Shown here: piece after piece, positions 1-6,465 of the stretch
Layout of the letters: the number at the start of each line of letters is the position of its first letter
Numbering within the stretch: the first letter of the stretch is position 1
Source of the DNA: Paracoccaceae bacterium
GTDB lineage: Bacteria > Pseudomonadota > Alphaproteobacteria > Rhodobacterales > Rhodobacteraceae
Direction of reading: 5' to 3'
Length of the DNA: 13,229 bases
Assembly: GCA_006227805.1 (NCBI GenBank)
Contig: SBFT01000318.1
Span: forward strand, 1-13,229
The notes under the pieces: model-generated
Databases searched by the model: none
What the model saw: only the letters and a program-made list of their open reading frames with translations
What the model was told of the DNA's origin: nothing
Position numbers and translations under genes: made by a program

Positions 1-626
1 TCGTCCTGCAGGTCGCGCATCAGGTTCAGGATCTGCGCCTGCACCGAGACATCGAGCGCGCTGGTCGGCTCGTCGCAGACGATGAACTCGGGCTTTGACG
101 ACAGCGCCCGGGCAATCGCGATGCGCTGGCGCTGGCCGCCGGAAAATTCGTGCGGGAATTTCTCGGCGTCCTTCGCCGACAGGCCCACGGTATCCAGCAG
201 GCGGCCCACCTCGCGCGCGGCCTCCTCGCCGCTGGCAAGGCCGAAGGTGCGCATCGGTTCGGCGATGATGTCGCCCACGCGCCAGCGCGGGTTCAGGCTG
301 GCAAAGGGGTCCTGGAAGATCATCTGGAACCGCCGCCGCAGCGCGCGCAACTCGGCCGGGGCCATGGCGGTCATGTCCTGCCCGTCGAACAGGATGCGGC
401 CCTGGCTGGCGCCGATCAGGCCCACGATCATCTTGGCGATGGTGGATTTGCCCGAACCGCTTTCGCCGACCAGCGCAAAGGTTTCGCCCTTGCCGATCTC
501 GAAGCTGACATCGGCCACGGCGGTCAGGAACTGGCGGTCCTCGCGTTCGATCACCCGGTTCAGCCAGGGTTTCGACACGTCGAACCGGCGCCAGAGGTTT
601 TCCACCCGGATCAGGGGTTCAGCCAT
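1..626 (-). CDS. Peptide-type ABC importer ATPase, DppF/OppF-like (partial, C-terminus outside window)
   Basis: This is the second nucleotide-binding subunit of a dipeptide/oligopeptide ABC importer; it hydrolyses ATP on the cytoplasmic face as a partner of the neighbouring D-type ATPase. About 208 codons are visible. Walker A (GESGSGKST) is at residues 54-62, the Q-loop (FQDP) at about 104-107, the signature FSGGQRQR at 161-168 and Walker B plus D-loop (FIVCDEPTSALD) at 181-192. The H-loop and the C-terminal peptide-transporter extension would lie beyond position 1. The ATG at 624-626 overlaps the upstream ATPase gene, whose stop is at 619-621, by 8 bases. It is preceded by a near-perfect Shine-Dalgarno, GGAGGTGA, at 630-637 inside the upstream gene. 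This points to translational coupling and the last visible position in the operon. The substrate cannot be deduced. The family is certain; the F-type assignment rests on motif details and on its place after a D-type ATPase. Confidence 0.93.
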   Translation of the reverse strand, partial: MAEPLIRVENLWRRFDVSKPWLNRVIEREDRQFLTAVADVSFEIGKGETFALVGESGSGKSTIAKMIVGLIGASQGRILFDGQDMTAMAPAELRALRRRFQMIFQDPFASLNPRWRVGDIIAEPMRTFGLASGEEAAREVGRLLDTVGLSAKDAEKFPHEFSGGQRQRIAIARALSSKPEFIVCDEPTSALDVSVQAQILNLMRDLQD

Positions 627-1602
627 GGGTCACCTCCGGCGCATGCAGCCAGCAGGCGACCTGACGGTTGCCAGGGCGGTTGACGGGGTCGGGGCGGTCC
701 TGCCTGCACCGCTCGAACGCCTGGCCGCAGCGCGGGTTGAAGGCGCAGCCGCGGGGAATGGCGGTCAGCCGCGGCATGGCACCAGGGATCTGCACCAGCC
801 GGTCGGATTCCTGGGTCAAGGTGGGGATCGAGCCCATCAGCCCGCGGGTATAGGGGTGTTCGGCGTTCAGGATCACATCCTTGACGGGGCCGATTTCCGC
901 CAGACGCCCGGCATAGAGCACGGCCACCCGGTCGGCGGTTTCCGCGATCACGCCCATGTCATGGGTGATGAGCATCACCGCCGCACCGCGTTCGGCGCAG
1001 ATTTCCTTGATCAGGTCGATGATCTGGGCTTGCACGCTGACATCCAGCGCGGTGGTGGGTTCATCGGCGATCACCAGTTCCGGTTCGGCGCACAAGGCCA
1101 GCGCGATCACGACGCGCTGGCGCATCCCGCCGGAAAAATGGTGCGGGTAATCGTCGATCCGCCGCGCCGCTGCCGGGATGCCCACCCGGTCCAGCAGCGC
1201 GATGGCCCGCTGCCGCGCCTCGGCCTCGGACACATCGGCATGGGTGCGGATCGTTTCGGTGATCTGCTGGGCAACGGTGTAGAGCGGGTTGAGGCTGGTC
1301 AGCGGGTCCTGGAAGACCATGCCGATGCGCTTGCCGCGAACCTTGCGCATGGCGTCCGGGGCCAGAGTGTCGATGCGTTCGCCCCGCAGGCGGATCTCGC
1401 CGCCCGCGATGCGGCCGGGCGGTTCGAGAAGGCCGATGATCGCGGCCCCGGTCAGCGACTTGCCCGCGCCGCTTTCGCCGACCATCCCCAGCACCTCGCC
1501 CGGCATGATGTCGAAGGACACGCCGTCGAGCGCGGTCAGCGTGCCCCGCCGCGTCGGAAACTCGACCCTGAGGTCGCGCACGGAAAGAAGCGGCTCGGTC
1601 AT
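619..1602 (-). CDS. Peptide-type ABC importer ATPase, DppD/OppD-like
   Basis: This is a 327-residue nucleotide-binding subunit that powers peptide-type import with the F-type partner encoded next. Walker A (GESGAGKS) is at 42-49, Q-loop Q98 lies in VFQDPLTSLNP, the signature SGGMRQR is at 157-163, Walker B (LVIADEP) is at 176-182 and the H-loop is H214. Length is normal for OppD/DppD. After about residue 245 (EHPYTRGLMGSIP) comes the family's C-terminal extension with four cysteines, C286, C292, C299 and C317, in the pattern GCAFNPRC...C...C. That pattern is typical of OppD-like subunits and has been linked to an iron-sulfur cluster in a mycobacterial Opp transporter. The start ATG (1600-1602) overlaps the upstream permease stop in an ATGA arrangement. 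A GAGG Shine-Dalgarno at 1608-1611 lies inside the permease gene, so translation is probably coupled. Confidence 0.95.
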   Translation of the reverse strand: MTEPLLSVRDLRVEFPTRRGTLTALDGVSFDIMPGEVLGMVGESGAGKSLTGAAIIGLLEPPGRIAGGEIRLRGERIDTLAPDAMRKVRGKRIGMVFQDPLTSLNPLYTVAQQITETIRTHADVSEAEARQRAIALLDRVGIPAAARRIDDYPHHFSGGMRQRVVIALALCAEPELVIADEPTTALDVSVQAQIIDLIKEICAERGAAVMLITHDMGVIAETADRVAVLYAGRLAEIGPVKDVILNAEHPYTRGLMGSIPTLTQESDRLVQIPGAMPRLTAIPRGCAFNPRCGQAFERCRQDRPDPVNRPGNRQVACWLHAPEVTHG

Positions 1603-2513
1603 TTCAGCCTCGGGTTCAATGCGTCGCGCAGCCAGTCACCCAGCAGGTTCACCGACAAGGCCAGCGCCAGGAGCGCGATCGAGGGAAACAGGATGATCCA
1701 CCATTCGCCCGAGAACAGGAACCCCTGCCCGATCCGGATCAGCGTGCCCAGCGAGGGCTGCGTCGGCGGCACGCCGACGCCGAGGAACGACAGTGTCGCC
1801 TCGGCGATGATGGCCAGCGCCAGCCCGATCGTCGCGATCACAAGGACCGGCCCCATGACGTTCGGCAGGATATGCGTCAGCACGATGCGCGCGGGGTGCG
1901 CGCCCACCAGACGCGCCGCCTGGACGTATTCCTTGGATTTCTCGACCAGTGCAGCGCCGCGCACGACGCGCGCGAACTGCACCCAGTCCGACAGCCCGAT
2001 CGCCACGATCAGCACCCAGATCGCCATTTCCTCGCGATAAGCGGGCGGAATGACGCCCCGCGCGATGCCGAAGATCAGAAGCGCGATCAGGATCGACGGG
2101 AAAGACAGCTGCACATCGGCGATGCGCATCAAGAGGCTGTCCACCCAGCCGCCGCGCCAGGCCGCCAGAAGGCCGATGGAAATGCCCAGCACCATCGCGA
2201 AGATCACCGCCGAGAACCCCACGAAGAGCGATATGCGCGCGCCATAGAGGATGGCCGAGAAGATGTCGCGCCCCTGGTTGTCGGTGCCCAGCCAATAGAC
2301 GTTTCCGGTGAACTGATTGGGCTCCATCGGGGGCGTGAAGCCGTCCATCAGGTTCAGGCTGGCGGGATTGAAGGGATCATGCGGCGCGATCCAGGGGGCA
2401 AGCACCGCGGACAGGATGATCAGAAGGGCGACGACGGCCGCGACGATCGCCACCGGCGAATGCCGGAAGCTCCAGGCGATGTCGCTGTCCCAGGCGCGGG
2501 CAAGGCGGTTCAT
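1599..2513 (-). CDS. Peptide-type ABC importer permease, DppC/OppC-like
   Basis: This is a 304-residue inner-membrane permease, one half of the heterodimeric channel. A short cytoplasmic N-terminus with RHSP (17-20) is followed by the first membrane helix at about 22-42. Next comes the typical OppC-N segment with APHDPFNP (43-50) and LGTDNQGRDIFS (75-86), the usual mark of the C-type permease. Further hydrophobic segments are near 96-118, 137-151, 164-178, 222-246 and 272-294. The EAA-type cytoplasmic loop that docks on the ATPase is at about 195-220 (EYVQAARLVGAHPARIVLTH). The gene lies 12 bases after permease B. Its ribosome-binding region (GAGGGGG) begins inside the permease B stop codon. 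It overlaps the downstream ATPase start by 4 bases, confirming one operon. Start choice: the ATG at 2511-2513 gives the normal N-terminus. Confidence 0.95.
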   Translation of the reverse strand: MNRLARAWDSDIAWSFRHSPVAIVAAVVALLIILSAVLAPWIAPHDPFNPASLNLMDGFTPPMEPNQFTGNVYWLGTDNQGRDIFSAILYGARISLFVGFSAVIFAMVLGISIGLLAAWRGGWVDSLLMRIADVQLSFPSILIALLIFGIARGVIPPAYREEMAIWVLIVAIGLSDWVQFARVVRGAALVEKSKEYVQAARLVGAHPARIVLTHILPNVMGPVLVIATIGLALAIIAEATLSFLGVGVPPTQPSLGTLIRIGQGFLFSGEWWIILFPSIALLALALSVNLLGDWLRDALNPRLK

Positions 2514-2525
2514 GGCTCAGCCCCC

Positions 2526-3509
2526 TCAGTGCCGCGCCGCCGCGCGGTCCACGCGCAGGCGCGGGTCCACGGCGTAATAGAGCAGATCGACCACCAGGTT
2601 GATGACCACGAAGATCAGCGCGATCAGCATCAGATACGCCGCCATCACGGGGATATCGACGAACTGGACCGAGTTGATGAAGAGCGCGCCCACACCGGGC
2701 CACTGGAACACCGTCTCGGTGATGATGGCGAAGGCGATGATGCTGCCCAGTTGCAGGCCGGTGATGGTGATGACCGGCACCAGCGTGTTCTTCAGCGCAT
2801 GTCCGAAATGCACCGCCCGGTCCGAGAGCCCGCGGGCGCGCGCGAACTTGATGTAGTCGCTGCGCAGGACCTCGAGCATCTCGGCGCGCACCAGGCGCAT
2901 GATCAGCGTCATCTGGTAGAGCCCCAGGGTGATCGCCGGCAGCACGATCGAGGCGCGCCCCGACTGCGTCAGAAGGCCGGTGCGCCACGGCCCCACGTCC
3001 ACGGTATCGCCGCGCCCGAACGAGGGCAGCCATTGCAGCTCGACCGCGAAGACCCAGATCAGGAGGACCCCGATCAGGAAGGTGGGCAGCGACACGCCGA
3101 TCAGCGACACGGTCATGATCGCCCCCGAGAGCCAGCCGCGCCGGTTGAGCGCGGTATAGACGCCGAAGCCCACACCCAGGACGAAGGCCAGCGTGCCCGA
3201 GATCAGAGCCAGTTCCAGCGTCGCGGGCAGGCGCGACAGGATCAGTTCCATGACCGGCTGCTGAAGGCGGTAGGAGATGCCGAAATCGCCCTGCGCCGCG
3301 CGGGCGATGAACCCGGCGAACTGGACGATCACCGGGTCGTTCAGGCCCAGCCTGTCGCGCAGCGCCTCGCGGTCGGCCTGGCTGGCCTCCTGGCCCATCA
3401 TGGTCGCGACCGGGTCGCCCACGAAGCGGAACAGCGAAAACGACACCAGCGCCACGACCAGCATGACGAGAACGGATTGCACGATCCGGCGCAGGACATA
3501 GGCGATCAT
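2526..3509 (-). CDS. Peptide-type ABC importer permease, DppB/OppB-like
   Basis: This is a 327-residue inner-membrane permease, the B-type half of the channel. The N-terminus MIAYVLRRIVQS leads directly into the first membrane helix (about 9-29), as is usual for DppB. Then come a periplasmic stretch with GDFGISYR (74-81) and PVMELILSRLPATLEL (85-100), and more helices near 98-120, 131-156, 187-206, 244-266 and 289-312. The EAA loop, with DYIKFARARGLS at about 218-229, contacts an ATPase. The C-terminus YYAVDPRLR (311-319) is a common ending of this family. The ATG at 3507-3509 has only a weak G-rich ribosome-binding region upstream. A 94-base gap containing two hairpins separates it from the binding-protein gene. 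Substrate specificity is not visible here. Confidence 0.95.
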   Translation of the reverse strand: MIAYVLRRIVQSVLVMLVVALVSFSLFRFVGDPVATMMGQEASQADREALRDRLGLNDPVIVQFAGFIARAAQGDFGISYRLQQPVMELILSRLPATLELALISGTLAFVLGVGFGVYTALNRRGWLSGAIMTVSLIGVSLPTFLIGVLLIWVFAVELQWLPSFGRGDTVDVGPWRTGLLTQSGRASIVLPAITLGLYQMTLIMRLVRAEMLEVLRSDYIKFARARGLSDRAVHFGHALKNTLVPVITITGLQLGSIIAFAIITETVFQWPGVGALFINSVQFVDIPVMAAYLMLIALIFVVINLVVDLLYYAVDPRLRVDRAAARH

Positions 3510-3528
3510 CAGGGCCCCCGGGACGGGA

Positions 3529-3552
3529 CGGGGCCGGATCGGACCGGCCCCG
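3529..3552 (-). other. Intercistronic stem-loop upstream of permease B
   Basis: A perfect 9-bp GC-only stem (CGGGGCCGG at 3529-3537 with CCGGCCCCG at 3544-3552) closes a 6-base loop. It lies 20 bases upstream of the permease B start. No run of U follows in the transcribed direction, so it is unlikely to be a full intrinsic terminator. Such hairpins between a binding-protein gene and its permease genes commonly stabilise the upstream message, so that binding protein is made in excess. That role is inference here. Confidence 0.6.
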
Positions 3553-3562
3553 CCAGGGTAAC

Positions 3563-3599
3563 GACCGGACGCGGAGCCTGGCCCGCCTCCGGTCCGGTT
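3563..3599 (-). other. Stem-loop just after the binding-protein stop codon
   Basis: A 7-bp inverted repeat (ACCGGAC at 3564-3570 with GTCCGGT at 3592-3598, plus a possible G-U pair at 3563/3599) encloses a smaller 4-bp pairing (GGAG 3573-3576 with CTCC 3587-3590). It begins 5 bases downstream of the binding-protein stop (3604-3606). Together with the hairpin at 3529-3552 it fills most of the gap. It is probably a 3'-end protection or partial-termination element. No U-tract is seen. Confidence 0.45.
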
Positions 3600-3603
3600 C
3601 GGG

Positions 3604-5187
3604 TCACTTGAACGTGACGGTCGTCATGCTCGGCTGGTTCTCGGGGTGAACCGCGATGTTGATGTTGTCCTTGGCCGCATAGGCCAGGAGCTGGTTGTGC
3701 ACCATCAGGAAGACGCGGTCCTCCTGGATGGTCTTCCAGATCTCGGCGATGGTCGCGTTGCGCTTCTCAAGGTCCGTCTCGGTCGCCAGCGATGCGATCT
3801 TGGCGTCGAGTTCGGTGTTGTAGTAGCGCGACCCGTTCCAGCCGCCGCGGCCGTCGACCGGGCTGTGCACCAGGAAATCGAAGACATACTGCGAATCGAA
3901 GGTCGGCACGCCCCAGCCCAGCAGGTAGAAGTCGACCTGGCCGTTCTGGATCGCCGGGAAGTGGATCGTGCGCGACTGGCTGACCAGGTTCGCCTTGATG
4001 CCGATCCGGCCCAGCATGCCCACGAAGGCCTGGCAGATCGCCTCGTCGTTGATGTAGCGGTCGTTCGGGCAGTTCAGGTCGACGCTGAAACCGTCGGGAT
4101 AGCCGGCCTCGGCCATCAACGCCTTCGCGCGCTCGTAATCGGGCGCGCTGTAGGCGTCGAGCGCCGGATCATAGCCGTTGACGAAGGGCGGCACGTTCTG
4201 CGCGCCCGGCACCGACTGGCCGCGCATCACGACCTGGCGGATCGCGTCGCGGTCCAGCGCCAGCGCCATCGCCTCGCGCACCTGCGGCTTCTTGAACGGG
4301 TTGTCGCCCGGCAGCGAGATCAGGCTGTCCGAATTCATGTCGTAGGAGAAGAAGATCGTCCGGTTCTCGGCGCCGGTCGAGACCGCGATGCCGGGGGTGG
4401 CCATCAGACGCTCGATATCCTGGACCGGCACGTCCTGGACGAAGTCGACCTCGCCCGACAGCAGCGCCGCGACGCGCGTCGCGGCCTCCTTGATCGGGGT
4501 ATAGATGATCTCGGTCACCTGCGGGGCCGCATCCCAGTGATTGGGGTTCACCGCCAGAACGGTGCGCACCTCGGGATCGCGCTCGACCAGCGTGTAGGGT
4601 CCGGTGCCGTTGGTGTTGCGCACGGTGAACTTTTCCTCGCCGGCCTTGAAGTCCTGCGGCGCCTCGACGCCGTTCGCCTCGATCCAGCCCTTGTCCATGA
4701 TGAAGAAGTTGGTGAGGTTCTGGACATAGAGCGGGCTGGGGCCGCTCATCTTGATGTGGACGGTGTAGTCGTCCACCGCTTCGGCCCCCGCGACGGCCGT
4801 GTGCAGGCCCTTGAAATCCGACGTCTCGGAGGTCACCCGCGTGACCGACGCCACCACGTCCTCGGCGGTGAAATCCGCGCCGTCATGGAACTTGACGCCT
4901 TCGCGCAACTTGAACACCCAGACGGTCGGATCGTCGGGATGGATGAACCACTCGGTCGCCAGCCGCGGGGCGAGCGAACCGTCGGTGTTCCGGCGCACCA
5001 GTGTCTCGTAGATGTGGTGCAGCAGCGTCGAGGTCGGGCCTTCGTTGGCCGAGTGCGGGTCGAGTGTCAGGGCGTCGCCGACGCGCGCCCAGCGCAGCGT
5101 CTCGGCGCTGGCGGCGGTCAGGCCGATGCCCACGAGGGCCGCGGACAGCATCAGCCGCGAGGCCGTCTTGCGAAACGAAATGGTCAT
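3604..5187 (-). CDS. Periplasmic substrate-binding protein of a peptide-type ABC importer (SBP family 5)
   Basis: This 527-residue protein of the DppA/OppA class captures solute in the periplasm and delivers it to the permeases encoded downstream. A Sec signal peptide is clear: basic MTISFRK, a hydrophobic core at about 12-26, and a likely cut after ASA at residue 28. There is no lipobox cysteine, so it should be soluble and periplasmic. Mature-protein hallmarks follow: LTLDPHSANEG (about 40-50), IYETLVRR, WVFKLREGVKFHDG, FTAEDVVASV, NGTGPYTLVE and AMALALDRDAIRQVV. Length is usual for the family. The ATG at 5185-5187 has an AAGGGAG ribosome-binding site at 5197-5203. It is first in the operon, with a candidate promoter about 90 bases upstream. 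Family 5 proteins bind di- and oligopeptides, opines, glutathione, nickel chelates and more; the sequence alone does not decide which. Confidence 0.93.
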   Translation of the reverse strand: MTISFRKTASRLMLSAALVGIGLTAASAETLRWARVGDALTLDPHSANEGPTSTLLHHIYETLVRRNTDGSLAPRLATEWFIHPDDPTVWVFKLREGVKFHDGADFTAEDVVASVTRVTSETSDFKGLHTAVAGAEAVDDYTVHIKMSGPSPLYVQNLTNFFIMDKGWIEANGVEAPQDFKAGEEKFTVRNTNGTGPYTLVERDPEVRTVLAVNPNHWDAAPQVTEIIYTPIKEAATRVAALLSGEVDFVQDVPVQDIERLMATPGIAVSTGAENRTIFFSYDMNSDSLISLPGDNPFKKPQVREAMALALDRDAIRQVVMRGQSVPGAQNVPPFVNGYDPALDAYSAPDYERAKALMAEAGYPDGFSVDLNCPNDRYINDEAICQAFVGMLGRIGIKANLVSQSRTIHFPAIQNGQVDFYLLGWGVPTFDSQYVFDFLVHSPVDGRGGWNGSRYYNTELDAKIASLATETDLEKRNATIAEIWKTIQEDRVFLMVHNQLLAYAAKDNINIAVHPENQPSMTTVTFK

Positions 5188-5196
5188 GGATTTTTT

Positions 5197-5203
5197 CTCC
5201 CTT
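5197..5203 (-). promoter_or_regulatory. Ribosome-binding site of the binding-protein gene
   Basis: AAGGGAG on the minus strand lies 9 bases before the ATG at 5187, separated by an A-rich spacer. It supports this start over any in-frame alternative. Confidence 0.65.
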
Positions 5204-5274
5204 GGGATTGGGCCTTATGGCCCGTACTTGGTGCGGCAACCTTTCGGCGCCGGGGTCTTCTCATGCGTCCGGCC

Positions 5275-5302
5275 ACGATAAATCCGGCATGATTATTGTC
5301 AA
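5275..5302 (-). promoter_or_regulatory. Candidate sigma70-type promoter of the ABC importer operon
   Basis: On the minus strand a perfect TTGACA (-35, plus-strand positions 5297-5302) is followed after 16 bases by TATCGT (-10, 5275-5280; 4 of 6 match TATAAT). Transcription would start about 80 bases before the binding-protein ATG. The surrounding 5281-5302 stretch is distinctly AT-rich against its GC-rich neighbours. TGACA occurs twice in tandem (5297-5301 and 5303-5307 on the complement). This is judged by eye and has not been mapped. Confidence 0.5.
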
Positions 5303-5403
5303 TGTCATCCTCCGGGTCAGAGGACCCACGAAGCGCCGCATGCGACGGGGCAGACCAGGCTTCCGGGCAGCTGCCGGGCACGGGACCGGCCGGATCGGGC
5401 GCG

Positions 5404-5432
5404 CCGCGCGCCGACCGACATCGGCGGCGCGG
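5404..5432 (-). terminator. Hairpin after oxyR, possible terminator
   Basis: An 11-bp GC-rich stem with one bulged base (5404-5414 pairing with 5421-5432, loop of 6 bases) begins 6 bases downstream of the oxyR stop codon (5439-5441). No U-run follows, so termination would be inefficient or would need Rho. It is the only barrier I can see between oxyR and the ABC operon on the same strand. Confidence 0.45.
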
Positions 5433-5438
5433 ACGGCC

Positions 5439-6341
5439 TCACGGCGAACAAGGCCTGTCTCCGACCGCGCGGATGATGTCCCCGATCTGCATCAGTTGAT
5501 GGGCAAGCGGGTTGGTCTTGCGCCAGACCATCCCGATGGTGCGCGACGGCCGCGGCGCGGGGAACCGCGCGATGGACACGTCGGCCGACCGGGTTTCCAT
5601 CTCGACGGCCATTTCGGGGATCAGGGTCACGCCCATCCCGGCGCCGACCATCTGCACCAGCGTCGAGAGCGAGCTTCCCTCCATCAGCGAGCCGGGACGG
5701 ATCTTGTCGAGCTGGCAGAAGGACAGGGCCTGGTCGCGGAAGCAGTGCCCTTCCTCCAGCAGAAGCAACCGCATGGTCTGCAAGGCCGTCAGGCTGGGAA
5801 CGGGTTTCCCGGCATCCTGCGCCATCCGGACCAGCACGAAGTCCTCCTCGAACAGGGCGAACTCGGACAGTGACGGCTCGGAAATCGGCAGGGCCACGAC
5901 GGCAAGGTCCAGGCGTCCGTCCTGAAGATCGTCGATCAGGGACTGGGTGACGGCCTCGCGCAGGTGCAGGTCAAGACCGGGAAACCGCTCGGACAGCGCC
6001 GAGATGATGGACGGCAGGAAGTAAGGTGCGACGGTCGGGATGATTCCCAGACGAAGCCGACCCGCCAGCGGTCCTTTCGAGGCGCGCGACAGATCTTCCA
6101 GCTCCTCGACGGACAGCAGGATCTGGCGGGCCTTGGCCAGAAGGTCCTGCCCCAGCGCGGTCAGATGCACTTCGCGCGCGCGCCGCTCGACCAGCGGGGC
6201 GCCGAACATGTTCTCCAGCTCCTTGATCTGCAACGACAAGGCCGGCTGCGAGATCGAACAGGCATCCGCGGCGCGACCGAAATGCCGGTGGCGCGCCAGG
6301 GCGTCGAAGTAGCGGAGCTGTTTCAGCGTCAATCCGATCAT
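5439..6341 (-). CDS. oxyR: Hydrogen-peroxide-sensing LysR-type regulator OxyR
   Basis: This 300-residue LysR-family transcription factor is a cytoplasmic peroxide sensor. The N-terminal winged helix-turn-helix is at about 5-65 (LKQLRYFDALARHRHFGRAA, SISQPALSLQIKELE), followed by a linker helix to about 88 and a two-lobed sensor domain from about 95. The key evidence for OxyR over other LysR proteins is EEGHCFRDQALSFC. It has C200 and C209 nine residues apart, matching the peroxidatic and resolving pair C199/C208 of E. coli OxyR, with the conserved GHC and RDQ context. It is divergent from katG with 124 bases between the starts, a classic OxyR-target arrangement. The ATG at 6339-6341 gives the expected N-terminal spacing to the HTH, but no Shine-Dalgarno precedes it. 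No truncation or substitution of key residues is seen. Confidence 0.95.
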   Translation of the reverse strand: MIGLTLKQLRYFDALARHRHFGRAADACSISQPALSLQIKELENMFGAPLVERRAREVHLTALGQDLLAKARQILLSVEELEDLSRASKGPLAGRLRLGIIPTVAPYFLPSIISALSERFPGLDLHLREAVTQSLIDDLQDGRLDLAVVALPISEPSLSEFALFEEDFVLVRMAQDAGKPVPSLTALQTMRLLLLEEGHCFRDQALSFCQLDKIRPGSLMEGSSLSTLVQMVGAGMGVTLIPEMAVEMETRSADVSIARFPAPRPSRTIGMVWRKTNPLAHQLMQIGDIIRAVGDRPCSP

Positions 6342-6350
6342 TTGCGGAAC

Positions 6351-6388
6351 TTATCAGAACCTTTTGGAAATCCAATTGGAGATAATTG
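6351..6388. promoter_or_regulatory. Candidate OxyR operator in the oxyR-katG intergenic region
   Basis: This AT-rich island in the 124-base divergent region carries nested dyads. TTATC (6351-6355) is mirrored by GATAA (6381-6385). TTGGA-AA-TCCAA (6364-6375) is a perfect inverted repeat. TCCAATTGGA (6371-6380) is a 10-bp palindrome. CAATT (6373-6377) is mirrored by AATTG (6384-6388). OxyR binds extended dyads as a tetramer, and this is the only such cluster between the two genes. It does not match the E. coli ATAG/CTAT spacing closely, so the assignment rests on position and symmetry. Confidence 0.55.
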
Positions 6389-6405
6389 CCCGCGATGGGT
6401 AGGAT
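6376..6405 (+). promoter_or_regulatory. Candidate katG promoter
   Basis: TTGGAG (-35, 6376-6381) and TAGGAT (-10, 6400-6405; 4 of 6 consensus) are 18 bases apart, about 60 bases before the katG ATG. The poor -35 overlaps the candidate OxyR operator, which is the expected layout for an OxyR-activated promoter. This is a motif reading only. Confidence 0.45.
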
Positions 6406-6448
6406 GCGCGCGGAAATGGCGCTAAGCCATGGTCCGATTCATCAAGCT

Positions 6449-6461
6449 GGGAGCGAGAGAG
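6449..6461 (+). promoter_or_regulatory. Ribosome-binding region of katG
   Basis: GGGAG at 6449-6453 and the purine run GAGAGAG at 6455-6461 precede the ATG at 6466. The second lies at the better distance. Either supports this start, and the protein N-terminus fits the family. Confidence 0.5.
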
Positions 6462-6465
6462 AACC

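Noticed and set aside
82..5292. Long plus-strand open frames opposite the ABC operon (82-2040, 1872-3611, 3646-5292)
   Set aside because: They shadow five genes with clear family motifs, overlapping starts and stops and ribosome-binding sites. Their translations have no domain and a skewed composition.
5360..5410. Palindromes such as GGCAGCTGCC and GGCGCGCC between oxyR and the ABC operon
   Set aside because: Short GC palindromes are expected by chance in this base composition, and they have no consistent spacing to a promoter.
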